Shown here: positions 47,361 through 57,794 of the stretch, one piece after another | How the letters are laid out: every line of letters begins with the position of its first letter | How positions within the stretch are numbered: position 1 is the first letter of the stretch | Assembly: GCA_026874595.1 (NCBI GenBank) | Contig: CM049316.1 | Location: forward strand, 64,647,176-64,711,175 | Source of the DNA: Sipunculus nudus | Lineage: Eukaryota > Annelida > Sipuncula > Golfingiida > Sipunculidae | Reading direction: 5' to 3' | DNA: 64,000 nt | Program-made: the position numbers and the translations under genes | The notes under the pieces: model-generated | The model's database searches: none | The model's input: the letters and a program-made list of their open reading frames with translations, nothing else | Told to the model about the DNA's origin: nothing

Positions 47361-48308
47361 TTGTAGCGGCCGCGGGATCTTTTGCGTTTTTTTTTTTCTT
47401 TCTTCTCTGTAATAATGTCTCAGACTTATCATTTAAGCATTTATTTTTTTTCATCATCGACATCATTACAGTAACAAAAAAACATTACAAGACAATTGTT
47501 GTATATAAAACAAAGGATGTAGAAATAAAAACACTTCATGTGGCTTCACAATAATCAAGAACTATTGAGAATGGCGAGTATTTGTCCCCATTTTTCAAGA
47601 TGCTTATCTACTAATTCATTATTTTCTGATGTTTTACGTTCGATCTTTTCATACTGCTTCACATGCGCAAGGAATGTTGACAGTGAAGGAACCTTGCCCT
47701 GCTTACGTTGACTGAATATGATAAACTTTTAAATTAATAACAAGAAATCAACAAGCTGTTTAAACGGCGTATTATCCGGGCAACCCATATACACAGTTTC
47801 AGGTGTTAATGGTGGCATATAGATGCCAGCTCGATGCGCCCAATTTATAAGGTGAAAGTTAAGAGATTTAACCATGAAACATTCACAGAACAAATGGACA
47901 ACTGATTCTTTATCCATAAAACAGTATGAACATCTATGTATATAATTTATCATTGACGATTAATGTATTATGTATGATTTTGAATTGAAACTGTCTTAAG
48001 TACATATCCAAAGTAGTTTCATATACATTTTTTACAGCTCTTTTCCAACAAACATTATTCAAAACAAGATTCCCTTGCAAATTTATTTTATTCACTGGTT
48101 CTTCAACTTTGTCCTGAATTATTCGTGAGTAGACCTGTTTGAAATTCACATTTGCAGCATTATCTAAATTTTCACCTCCAGAGAAAATGTTTTTAAACTC
48201 TGTTTCATCGCAAGTATTTTGGTTCCTTAACAGTTCATTTTTGCGGAATGGCCTCTTGTAATCCTCTCCAGTGAATAAAATTAATTGTAGCGTCTGGGAT
48301 CTTTTGCG
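47361..48308 (-). mobile_element. 5'-truncated LINE insertion with target duplication (flanks included)
   Basis: GGGATCTTTTGCG occurs at 47374-47386 and 48296-48308, and TTGTAGCG precedes both, so the target duplication is 13 bp or up to about 25 bp with a small indel. Next to the left copy is a T-run, which is the poly(A) tail of a minus-strand insert. Between them lies the end of a LINE ORF2. The element is about 900 bp long, so all of the endonuclease and the catalytic reverse-transcriptase core are missing, as expected for incomplete target-primed reverse transcription. Confidence 0.9.
47555..48284 (-). pseudogene. LINE ORF2 C-terminal region (L1/Tx1-like), frameshifted
   Basis: Open on the minus strand from the truncation point: LILFTGEDYKRPFRKNELLR, then NVNFKQVYSRIIQDKVEEPV, then WKRAVKNVYETTLDMYLRQF and QFKIIHNTLIVNDKLYT to a stop at 47934. 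A shifted frame continues with CSYCFMDKESVVHLFCECF, a C-x2-C-x8-H-x4-C zinc-finger-like motif common after LINE reverse transcriptases. A further shift gives FSQRKQGKVPSLSTFLAHVK and ends with TGA near 47555. Clade placement by resemblance of this tail is tentative. Confidence 0.85.
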
Positions 48309-48446
48309 TTGGGGAAATCAGCAAAACACAAGAAGTTCCAAGTGGTAGAGACTTTGGTGTATTAATTCAGTAAACACATGTACAAAGCATGCCGGTCATT
48401 TCATGTGTGTCCAGCTCAGAGGTCAGTTCAAATTTCTACTACTTAC

Positions 48447-48535
48447 CCAGACATCCGGCAGCATCATCATACTTTGCCCTGACGTTACCAGGGGGAGACT
48501 GATGGGCTGCTCGTTAACACACAGATAGGATCATG
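48447..48535 (-). other. Possible non-coding exon flanked by consensus splice sites
   Basis: On the minus strand TTTTTGTATCTCAG precedes 48535 and CTGG|GTAAGTAG follows 48447, a good acceptor and a good donor 89 nt apart. No reading frame is open across the full segment, so if it is real it would be untranslated or non-coding RNA. Chance pairs of this quality are expected in 64 kb. Confidence 0.15.
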
Positions 48536-48539
48536 CTGA

Positions 48540-49166
48540 GATACAAAAATTTACATTCTATTTCAGCAATTAATTTAAATCTGTCTTTACTCATGTTAAT
48601 GACACATTATACAAAATCTACTTTATGAAATTAAATTAAAATTCACATCCACATGAAATGTGACCCAAAGATTATAAATGTAGAATTGGTATCAAACTAA
48701 CATATAGCTATTACTTACTGTAAAGGTTCTTACAAAGTTTAGTACTTAAACAGACACTGAAAATCCACTTAAACCATTATTGCAGGACCACAAAATAAGA
48801 TGGAAGGATGAAAACAGAGTTAATTAAATTTACAGGAATCTAGCAGTGTTCTAAATATAAAGATAATATATGTATAATACTGACACTATAATACTAATTT
48901 ATATAAGAATTAATATGGCCCAACAAACTCACATACTGTGGGTGACTGTCCAGTGGGTTGACCATATGGTGTGACACACAGCATGGTTCTTCATATATAA
49001 AGTTAATAGTACAAATTGCGGAACATACCAAATGGAATAGCATCACTTAATTCAGCTCTACCACACGTCTTCTTTTCGGATACCGTGTTCCATTGGTACA
49101 TATAAAGCAAGAATTCTAACAGTGCCTTGACAGGAAACAGGTGTACTTAAAGACAAAATTGCATTG
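48540..49166. other. No feature recognised
   Basis: AT-rich DNA without coding signal or visible repeats. Confidence 0.4.
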
Positions 49167-49764
49167 TCTCTCTGCCGGCCAGGTCTATATCTGCATAATA
49201 TTTCATTTTTATCGAACGATAACTATAACATGTTGTGTATGCACAACATGTTAGACACAAAACAGATAAAAACAATGGTTCATGTGTCTATCCGTCCATC
49301 ATCAGGTTTCACATGTATGGGCGCCAATAGGTGATGGATGGGGGAAAATCTTTATCAATCAGAGGGGGCTAAACATGGTAATTTTTCTAGCTTATTTAAT
49401 GAGTATAGTTTTGTAATAAAATAGAAGCTGTAGCTGCAATCAATTAAAAATACTTGTTGTTAACAAAAGCATGCCACAGTGTCGCAAATTTCCTCAAATA
49501 TCAATGAAATGAAGTATTCAGAAATTAATAAATTAGCAAAATAACTGATAATATGAAATGATTACCACGACACTGCATTACTCGGCCATTAAACACTTTA
49601 TAAAAAAAATGCAGGTTTTATTGATAGAAACTTTTAAGAAAAAACTTTGCTGTTTCTGAAGCAATACTATTCTATGTTATTTTAATTTCAAATTGCCTTA
49701 GTATTGCTTAAATGTTTGTTAAAATTCTAAATGCACACACTCGACAGTCGCGATTATCAGATAA

Positions 49765-50037
49765 CCCCCCCCCCCCCCCCAAACCGGGATTCTGGGTTCC
49801 CCACTGATAACATTATTATGATTAATACATTATATAGAGAAAATGGGAGGTAGATGTGGTTCCCCCCCCCCCACAGAAAGGTGTTCTGGATCCACAACTA
49901 ATAACGTATGCTTAATACACTATATTGAGAAAATGGGGAGGAGGTTAGATGTTGTATAACCCGTTATAAAGACCTATGTGTGTGAGGGGAGGGCGGGCGG
50001 GTGTCGAAGTCTCCCCCCCCCCCCCCTCCCCCCCCCC
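49765..50037. repeat. Poly-C cluster with about 100-bp tandem unit
   Basis: C runs at 49765-49780 (16), 49862-49872 (11) and 50013-50037 (24 C around one T). Between them TAATACATTATATAGAGAAA and TAATACACTATATTGAGAAA mark two units of a tandem block about 100 bp long. Copy B of the family has only one G-rich remnant at this position. Confidence 0.8.
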
Positions 50038-50573
50038 AACAAATTAATTATGCGTCCCTTATGAATCCGGTGAAAACTTTGCATGTGGAGTAACAAGAGA
50101 GATAATTCTCTGACCCTCGCGGGATTGAATTTAGACTCGTTGTGCGTTGGGTGCCAGAATTTTCAATTAAATCAGTTAGTCAGAATGGCGTGACTTCAAA
50201 TTGACCGCTTCCTGATTACTAGCGCCAATGCGGCCTTCTGACATTATAGAATCTACGACCAGCGCACTGGCTGTCAGAGTGCCGTTACATCCTGCAACGA
50301 GGAACGCATTTTAAGGAGCCATGAGGATGCAAATATTTTCGTCATTTTCAAAAATGCCTCATGGCCTAAAAGTACGCTGTCAATCGACTTAAACCAGACC
50401 AATCCGTAGTTTGTTTTTAAGTATTTTCTAACTGTACCTCCCATTAGTGAGAAAAATTCAGTTTTAACTCAGCATTTTGTTAAATCCCTCTGGATTTTGT
50501 TGAATTTCTGACCAGCTTTGCTTGCACAGGTTACTGAACGCATCCAACTTGTAGGCGATATAGGAAATGACTT

Positions 50574-50581
50574 GTTACCAT
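50574..50581. repeat. 8-bp target-site duplication, left
   Basis: GTTACCAT immediately before the hAT left terminus. It is repeated exactly at 51641-51648 beyond the right terminus. Confidence 0.9.
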
Positions 50582-51640
50582 CAGACATGGGTTATTCGTA
50601 TTCAGTTTTCGTATTCATTGTATTCGAATACAGTTTTTTTCAGTATTCGTATTCGAATACATTGGTAAAACGTACACAAGTATTTGTATTCGTTTTCAAA
50701 TACATTGCAGAAGTATTCAAATTCATGAATACTATTCATGAATACATGCAGTATACATTTGTTCTTTTGTCCTTTATCCATATGAAAAATTGTGCCATTA
50801 TTTCAATAGTGACTGATTTGGACCCACTTAAAACATGCACAGTAACAATCTTATTTACACATTTTGACATTTTTATATATTCATATTAAATTAATATTAA
50901 TGTGCATATTCTGTCATGAGTATGTACAAGACATTGCAAGAAAACACATCTTGTTGAACATATCTACTGAACCTTGAAGTGTGGTTACTGTTCACTCTAG
51001 CGTCTGGGCCAATATAAGGAATTCATGCATTAACACAGTTCTTGTACTGTGACTAACTCTGGCTATCAGTGCTATTAATTAATTAAGTCTAAGCAGTCCA
51101 GGTGAGCTAATCCACGTCATTGCCTGACTACCCCTACAAATACTCTAACATGTGTCAGAGACATCACTTCAGTTTCTGACTCACACTGTGATCTGCTGTC
51201 TGTTAGAGATATTGTAGAAATGTAATCAGTATGGCATCAGCTCCCAAGATGTCAGTGATTCATGATCATTTTGACGTGCAAGATTGCACCAATGGATCTT
51301 ATATACCAAAATGCAAGTACTGTGCTGCACAGATTTCAAATACTGAAAAAAACATACGAATCTCCTAAAACACTTGCATGAATATTTAAAATTTTAAAAT
51401 ATAACACATTTTGCAGGTGTGAATATATGACATATATATTGCAGTAAATTGTATTAAACAAGAATGATACTTGATAGTATCTTCTGTTTCAGTAAATTGT
51501 TTTCTTATTGATATATGTATACATTTGTATTCGTATTCGTATTCGAATACATTTCTGTTTTGGAGTATTTGTATTCGTATTCGTGTACCCCTGCTGTGTT
51601 CGTATTCGTTTACATTTCTCCCGTAATAGATCCATGTCTT
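50582..51640 (+). mobile_element. hAT-superfamily DNA transposon, 1,059 bp, with BED-finger remnant
   Basis: The left end CAGACATGGGTTATTCG and the reverse complement of the right end AAGACATGGATCTATTACG form short terminal inverted repeats. Both ends are lined with GTATTC/GTATTCGAATAC words (50590-50750; 51527-51615), as usual for hAT subterminal motifs. An exact 8-bp duplication GTTACCAT flanks it, and the paralogous repeat copy at 62130 holds the uninterrupted site (GTTACTAT). Inside is the start of a BED-type zinc-finger frame, but the RNase-H/hATC transposase body is absent, so it is an internally deleted, non-autonomous copy. Confidence 0.92.
51231..51391 (+). pseudogene. hAT transposase N-terminus: BED zinc finger, frameshifted and truncated
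   Basis: ATG at 51231 opens MASAPKMSVIHDHFDVQDC then NGSYIPKCKYCAAQISNTEK, and stops at 51366. The CKYC pair and preceding aromatic/hydrophobic spacing fit a BED finger. In the frame shifted at 51362, LLKHLHEYL follows, the expected helix with its histidine ligand, so a frameshift in the A-run near 51345-51352 separates the halves. Nothing of the catalytic domain follows. It is placed inside the hAT element above and reads in the same direction. Confidence 0.8.
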
Positions 51641-51972
51641 GTTACCATACAGGCGGTATTTCAGTTTGGGTTGAGTTCACATGTATTCTTTAATATTAAT
51701 TTATCATTCATAGCCTAATGTTAAGATTAAGTATTGTTTACCAGGATATCAATGCAACATGACTGTAGACCACTGCGATGCATTCCTCGGTATGGCTTGC
51801 ATCAGGTCTCAAGTTAGGTTTACCAGTCCAATTAAGTGCCTACTGCTTCGTGATTACCTGATCAGTCGCTATCTGAATACACGTCCATTCCGGAACCGTC
51901 TTTATAATTAGAACTTCACGCTATCAGGGGATAAGATACGGAAAATTCTGGTCTTCGTTAGGCCAAAAAAGG

Positions 51973-52219
51973 TATTGTTCTCAGGCACTCTTTTTCAGAA
52001 TTCAGTGCGGGCGGTCGGTATTTTACTTTTGACCCCTTTTTGTATGTTTCAATAAAAAGGATATATAATCAGGGAAAAGCATGAAAATAACAAATTTTTG
52101 GCTAAACAAGTAAAAACACTAAATAAATTATATTATTTATCTTCTTCAAAGATAACAATTAAAATTAAATTTTTGATGCGGGGTGTTAAAATTGACGTGG
52201 GCAGTGCCTGAGAACCATA
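51973..52219. mobile_element. MITE family with TTCTCAGGCACT ends, copy 1 (247 bp)
   Basis: Left arm TATTGTTCTCAGGCACT (51973-51989), right arm AGTGCCTGAGAACCATA (52203-52219), inverted with one mismatch in 17. The segment is absent from repeat copy B (about 62447), confirming an insertion. Its interior shares CATGAAAATAACA with the related element at 59950-60235. There is no coding capacity. A G14 run sits just outside, at 52235-52248. Confidence 0.8.
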
Positions 52220-52429
52220 ACATTATTTTTTTTCGGGGGGGGGGGGGGCTCCATAGGGGATAATGTTGTTTTGAGTGTAAAGTGGTCCCTCAGGTCAGGA
52301 GGACAGTCTTAGCTAAATTAAATCACAACCGTTTAAAGGCGCGGTCTGGCTTAAAATTTCCTTTACATTTATACGGGTGTGTTGTCTTAACCACATGCAG
52401 AGAAAAAGCTACAAATTAATTAAAAATTA

Positions 52430-53130
52430 ATGGCTTTCCTGGACTTAATAAGTAGAGCACGGAGTGTCTTATGATCAATATTTCAGTCTACCTCAGAGCT
52501 AGCCTTATCATTTGTAACAATTTATTTCAATTGTCATGAGTTTGTATCAATATTTAAACATTATTCGGACTTTTAAGATGATCAGTGGTAATAAGACTTT
52601 TAAAACTTATCCCTCCAGTTGCGTTTTTCCGGAAGTACAGTGACCTTCCTCTTTCCTTTAGGCCTTTCTCTTTAATAGATGTTGTGGTGTGCACACTACT
52701 TCTAAACTTTGACATTGCATTATAAGTTAAATAAGTAAGTTCTTGACAAAACCCACTATATGGTTTAATCAACTATCAGTCGATTTCTTTCCAGGTTCTG
52801 ACCGCGATTCATAAGTTTTATGAATCTTTCTCTTAATCTTTAAAAAAATATGAGGAAACTGTTTTATGTTATACTGTAACATTTGTTTGAAACCAGACTT
52901 ATATATATATATATATTTGGCGATACACATCCTTACCAAACTTAAAGGACATAATCAGACCAATATTATGCCTGGTTTTTTTCACAATGTCAGTTCAGTT
53001 TTGCTTTGTACGAAAGTTTCCCCAGCTAAACCATCCCAGCACATGGTCTCAGTAGCTCCCTTTCAACTGTTTAGCACCCTGTGATTCTGTGTGTAAATAA
53101 ACACGGTCAGTGTGTCTGTTTACTATAACA
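52430..53130. other. No feature recognised
   Basis: AT-rich. A short AT array lies at 52900-52915. No gene supported. Confidence 0.4.
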
Positions 53131-53139
53131 AGGTAGCGT

Positions 53140-53455
53140 GACCGGATGTCCGATTATGCGCATGGGCGACCGATCCAAAACCTGCTTTTAGGGACCCATG
53201 CATGTTTAGTATATATGAAGTATGGAATTTCCTTCTTAAAATATTGAGGCTTTTGCCAAAAATTTCGTTCGAAAACCCTGAAATCCGACTTGCATCATTG
53301 AAAATTCTTAACTTTTCGCGCACGCACAGTGGTACCCATATCATGCAATTTAACAAATCAAGATTTTTGAAGCTTCCAACCTTTTCTTCTTTCATGTGTC
53401 TCCTCCTAATTTGGGGGTTGTCGCGCATGCGCAAGATCTTGCTTTGATAATCAGA
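53140..53455. repeat. Possible MITE with GCGCATG-containing ends
   Basis: TATGCGCATGGGCGACC (53154-53170) faces TGTCGCGCATGCGCAAG (53418-53434) in inverted orientation with a few mismatches. The GCGCATGCGC core also equals an NRF-1-type palindrome. Target duplication was not found. The minus-strand frame of 116 residues across the interval is unrecognised. Confidence 0.3.
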
Positions 53456-53459
53456 AACT

Positions 53460-54280
53460 ATGTTTACTCCCACACAGAAACCATATCAACGTGTAAATAA
53501 GCTTTAAACAGGAGAATTGGAAAGAGTAAGTCCGTAAGGCGTGCTGGTTTAGGTGGGGACACTTTTTTATTCAGTCAGAAAAACTAATAACGTTTATGAA
53601 CCTTTGATATTTTATCCGAAAATCTCCTGTTATTGTTGTTGAGATTTTGGCTGACCTCAGAAAAAGACTATACTTTGGTTCGTTTAGAGGAGGATCGAGA
53701 GGCAGGAGCCGCCAAGGGTTTTGCAATTGCTTCATTAAAAACTGAAATATTTTCCGTGCTCAGTTCCCTTTATGTGTTTGCAATCCAGTGCATTGGGCGT
53801 ATAGCACCGGCCATATTACAACTGAATTACTAGATTTGTGATAAACGTTTTCTTTTAAACATGTTTTGTTTGCCTGTTCACAGATCATAAGCCAATCAAA
53901 GAAATCATGGATCCTGTCCTCAAATGAGGACTGAATTCCGTCGCAAGTAAATATCTAATTATTTATGCATCAAGTTTGCCTGGGGAATTATGTGAAACCA
54001 ATGTCACAGGTCTGAATTTGTACACTGGTCAGAAAGAAAAGCACGATAGTCTCAGAGTTGGTGGCTGCAATAAGCATATAATCTTGTTGAATTTTATAGC
54101 AGAATGGAAGAGTTTTATAAGGCTTCACATTTAAAATAAATACTAACAGAACGGCAATGTCAAATACTGCATGCATTTTATAACTAGAATACGGGTAGTC
54201 GACGAGCGACTACGTGTATCCGCCGAAATCAGAGTGTGCACAATGGGGAAGTGAGGCATGGATTGAGTGGCAAGGGGAAA
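53460..54280. other. No feature recognised
   Basis: The plus-strand frame 53633-53833 is open but unrecognised. Otherwise AT-rich. Confidence 0.35.
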
Positions 54281-54289
54281 TAAAGTGAG

Positions 54290-55160
54290 GTGTGTTGCAT
54301 ATAAGCATGGATGTCTGCAGCCGAAATGTGTATATGTAGGTTGCGACACCTACCACAAAATCCAGAAAGCTGTCCAAGTTGTTTACGTATGCAAAATTTT
54401 AGGAGGATAAGTCAAACCACTACTTGTATATGAGTGATTTTATCCCACAGCAAACAAACAGAAGGACACGGTGCAAAAATGGTGGCAGGTGGCGCCAGCA
54501 ATTTTGTGTATGATTAAGAGCTATGTGAGATCTATACATATGCAAAATTTCAGGGGGATATGTCAAACCAGTCCTGAGATATAGGCCTGAATGTCTGCGA
54601 CGTAAAAATAAATGTACGCGGCGTCACCTGCCACAAAATCAAGAAAGCTATCCAAGAAATATGAAAATGCAAAATTTTAGGCAGATATGGCAAACCACTG
54701 CCGAGGTATGAGTGATTTATCCCACGGCAGACAAACAGACGGACGCTGTGCAAAAATGGTTGCTGGTGGCGCCACCAGTATTGCGTATGATAAAGAGCTA
54801 TGTGAGATTTATACACATGCAAAATTTTGGCCTAATCGGTCAAACGGTTAGCGAGATATGCTTGCATGTCTGCAGCGTAAACGTGAATGAAGGTAGCGCC
54901 ACCTGTCATAAAATCAAAAAAGCTGTCCAGCATGTATGAACCTGCAAAATTTCAGGTGTATAAGTCAAACCATGCATTGCCAAGATATGAGTTATTTTAT
55001 CCCAATTCAGATGAACATGTGGACGCTGTGCAAAAATGGTTGCAGGTGGCGCCGCCAGTTTTGCGTATGATAAAGAGCTATGTGAGATCTATATACATGC
55101 AAAATATTGCCCCAATCGTTCAAACAGTTCCCGAAAATGAGGGCGCAGCAGTTCACATGT
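54290..55160. repeat. Dimeric satellite, about 278-bp unit made of two diverged monomers
   Basis: GTGCAAAAATGG recurs at 54471, 54748 and 55028 (277 and 280 bp). The finer word TGCAAAATTT recurs at about 54390, 54541, 54668, 54818, 54943 and 55098, so spacings alternate near 151 and 127 bp. That is the mark of a dimer of two related half-units. Landmarks per dimer are CAGACAAACAGACGGACGC, GTTGCAGGTGGCGCC and TATGATAAAGAGCTATGTGA. The two plus-strand frames of 75 and 91 residues repeat one another because of the tandem structure. Confidence 0.9.
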
Positions 55161-55339
55161 GACCCGATCATAATTCCGAATTGCGAAAAAATTCCGCTCA
55201 GTGGTTATGGAGGAGTCAGTGACTTACATTAGGTCAGCTCTCATCCCGCCACTACCATGATTTCTGTTTTAATAGCTAAAATCACTCTTTGGAGGTAACG
55301 AAAGAATAATCGAGATATGCTGTTCTGATCAGCCCCCTC

Positions 55340-55500
55340 CCCCCAGCTACCTTGGGAAAAACTGGCCTAGAACTGGACGCTGACGGGCCTTACGAATAGC
55401 CCCCGGCCTGACCGCGGCGTTTAGGGGGGGGGGGGGCGGTGTTTATTAGACCCGGCAGCGTCCAGTTCTGGACCACAGTTAGGGAAATACAAAATTTTTA
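55340..55500. repeat. Strong inverted repeat with G13 in the loop
   Basis: AGAACTGGACGCTG (55369-55382) is exactly the reverse complement of 55456-55469, and the pairing extends inward with one mismatch (ACGGG/CCCGG). The 73-bp loop contains CCGCGGCG and 13 consecutive G. The flank GGGAAATAC, read in reverse, gives GTATTTCCC..GACGCTGCCGGGTCTAATAAACACC, which resembles the terminus of the 16774-18325 transposon, so this may be a relative of that family. Confidence 0.7.
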
Positions 55501-55509
55501 GAACGGTAA

Positions 55510-56680
55510 GTACTGAAAAACACAGCAGGATTTCGCATCATTTTGCACTTTGAATTACCCCGAATTGCGTCATTGCAGAGTAAAGTTTCAAAATGTTTCC
55601 ACAGTTTATGAAAAGGAAGCCCCTTCCCTTACCTTCTAAACTAACCTGATCTAACCTATTCTCAGAATCCTAACCATTCAAATACTCTAGTGTTCTGAAA
55701 TACCAAACACTGTCATAACTGTCTGTTATTGATATTGTAAATTGCTCAAAATGTACAATCTATTAAAACTATAATTTAAACTGGAAATTGACCTTTCAGT
55801 GAATGCAATCCTCCGCCATTCACTTATTTGGCTCGAATTCCAAGCTTCATTTGTGCATAAGTGACAGATTAGACAACGTTCTTTGACGACTTTCCTGAAT
55901 CCGAATCATGTGCCGGATCTACACCAAAATCTAAAATTGACAAATTTCGGACATGCCTGAATTTCATGAGATTCCGTTCATTTTTGCGTGAGTGATGATG
56001 AGAACAAACACACAAACACACACAGACAAGAACTGGGAAGGCATACCCCCTCCCCCTTGCAGAGTAAAATAAATCAGGCTCTATAACACGTGACATTCCT
56101 GTGTCGAAACCTGGAACAATCCCCAGATAAAGTTTTTGTATTATATTGTTTTGGTTCCATCGCTCATGGGAATATTTATTCATGTACATTCTCTTCTCCC
56201 AGACCAGTAGCAGGACTTTCGTTCAGAAAGCCATATATCATTTATACGAGAGGAACGTAATAATAATATTAAACTTTCACAAACTATTACATTAATGTAA
56301 CATATTTGTAAGAAGTACGAAACAGGTTCACCTTTCTAAAATATTTTCAAAGCTGAGGTTACATTCAAGTGGTATTTGTATCTTTTAAATGCGTAAGCCC
56401 GCACAGCAGGAGGTTTTGACGTCTTAACGACCACAAACAATGCCGTCTTCCTATTAACCTTCTAAATATACATTCCAGTGGACAACACAGGATGTCTCGT
56501 AGTGCCCGTGCACCTGGCGTTTCATTTGAAGCATTATGCTTGCAGAAGATCACGTGGTCACTTTGTCTTGTGACGTCACCATCCTGCCATGCGTCGTTTC
56601 TAATTGAAACGAACGTCTTCTGTTTGGGCACTGTGGGACGGGAGAGACTACTTGTCTCAAATGTAAAACAAAATATCAAA
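55510..56680. other. No feature recognised
   Basis: Frames at 55869-56189 and 56365-56679 (minus) and 56492-56758 (plus) overlap or conflict and match nothing known. Confidence 0.35.
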
Positions 56681-56684
56681 ATAT

Positions 56685-56990
56685 GTTACATTTCAAGGGA
56701 AACGCCTTCTGTTTACTTTCAACAAGTGCATGCTTACAAAATATTACTGATTCTGTAACGTCCTTACCACTGAAACGCCCATGTTTATATAATTTGCTTA
56801 AAAAAATTCTTATCCAACACAACTGAAGGGACTACATTGTGCTCTTCACTACATATAAATTTATACCTGGGCGTCTGGTTTATTTAAAATCCCAGGTGCA
56901 TTGTGGGGTTCAGATTTTGACTCCAGCAATCCCTAAACAGCAGAGTCGTAGCCTACGCTTGTGATTCCGAGTCTGTGCAGTGTCGCGCCT
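56685..56990 (+). repeat. Dispersed repeat family R5, copy 2
   Basis: Collinear with the minus strand of 37645-37915: ACATTTCAAGGGAAACGCCT, GTAACGTCCTTACCACTGAA, GGTGCATTGTGGGGTTCAGA, TTTTGACTCCAGCAATCCC and ATTCCGAGTCTGTGCAGTGT. The class is unknown. Neither copy has an obvious tRNA-like promoter or inverted ends. Confidence 0.75.
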
Positions 56991-56999
56991 GGCGACTTC

Positions 57000-57679
57000 T
57001 GCTAAGGGAGATCATATGTCGTTAGACGTAAGTGTTAGATTTCATTTTTATTTGCCGCTAAAAAAACGCTCCGACAGCACAGCCATGCTGTGTTTACCGC
57101 GTCCTGAATAGCCCCCATAGCCATGTTAAACACACAATGGTGCCTAGCTTTAAAAAAAAATTCCACTAACTTTTTTGGTGCATTTGGTGCAGCTGTTCCA
57201 ATGTTCCTGCTATTTCATTAAATAGAGCTATTGATTTTTATTAGCGGGTGGCTGCAGGAATATCCCGGGGGGGGGTTTTGATGTCTTCGAAAAGATCTTG
57301 TTTATGTGACATGTTCGACTCGCTGCATCATTAGTCCATTTTTAGCGCGATACATAATTCGAGGGAAGCGGTCGGGGTCCAAGAAACGGCAGGTATCTAA
57401 TAGTCTACCTCCTGTAAATTAAACTTTGTCTCGTCAAGTCCGCGCGGCTTTGCAGAATTCTCAAAACAAAGCTAATTTTAAGTTACAGGGACACCAGCCA
57501 TATTTGTCATCATTGTGTCAACCTCTTCAATGTTATGTTAATTCTGGTATTCCTTCCACGTTCACTGTGCTTCTCAATGTATATATATATTGTAATGTAT
57601 TTTATCCCTGAGCAACAGTAAAAAAACTGTTTCGCCTACCAGGGATCTTTTAAGAACGAGCTGATTATTCACGGTTCAC

Positions 57680-57680
<1 letters not shown>
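57000..57680. other. No feature recognised
   Basis: Contains a short G run near 57267 and a 61-residue unrecognised frame at 57426-57611. Confidence 0.35.

Positions 57681-57684
<4 letters not shown>

Positions 57685-57752
<68 letters not shown>
57685..57752. repeat. (TA)n microsatellite
   Basis: AT array of about 67 bp directly upstream of the higher-order minisatellite. Confidence 0.95.
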
Positions 57753-57757
<5 letters not shown>

Positions 57758-57794
57758 TGAGGGCTATACTTTATCGGCGTCACACAACTCAGAC

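Larger units (their letters stand above)
49167..52425 (+). repeat. Repeat family R2, copy A (long, with insertions)
   Basis: Collinear with 61009-62598 from CTCTCTGCC..AGGTCTAYATCTGC to GCAGAG.AAAAGCTACAA, interrupted by the hAT element at 50582-51640, a MITE at 51973-52219, and an expanded C-rich tandem part (49765-50040). Shared landmarks include AATGAGTATAGTTTTGTAAT, GAATTTAGACTCGT, ACTAGCGCCA, TTACTGAACGCATCCAACTT, GATATCAATGCAACATGA and TTAGAACTTCACGCTATCAG. No protein was recognised. The right half alone also occurs at 8125-8740, so this is an interspersed family and not a one-off duplication. Confidence 0.88.

Noticed and set aside
47138-47554. 138-residue plus-strand ORF and 125-residue minus-strand ORF
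   Set aside because: Both cross the boundary of the LINE insertion and contain Phe or Lys runs from its poly(A) tail.
54712-55162. Two related plus-strand ORFs as a gene family
   Set aside because: They repeat because the DNA is a tandem satellite; there is no start context or conserved domain.
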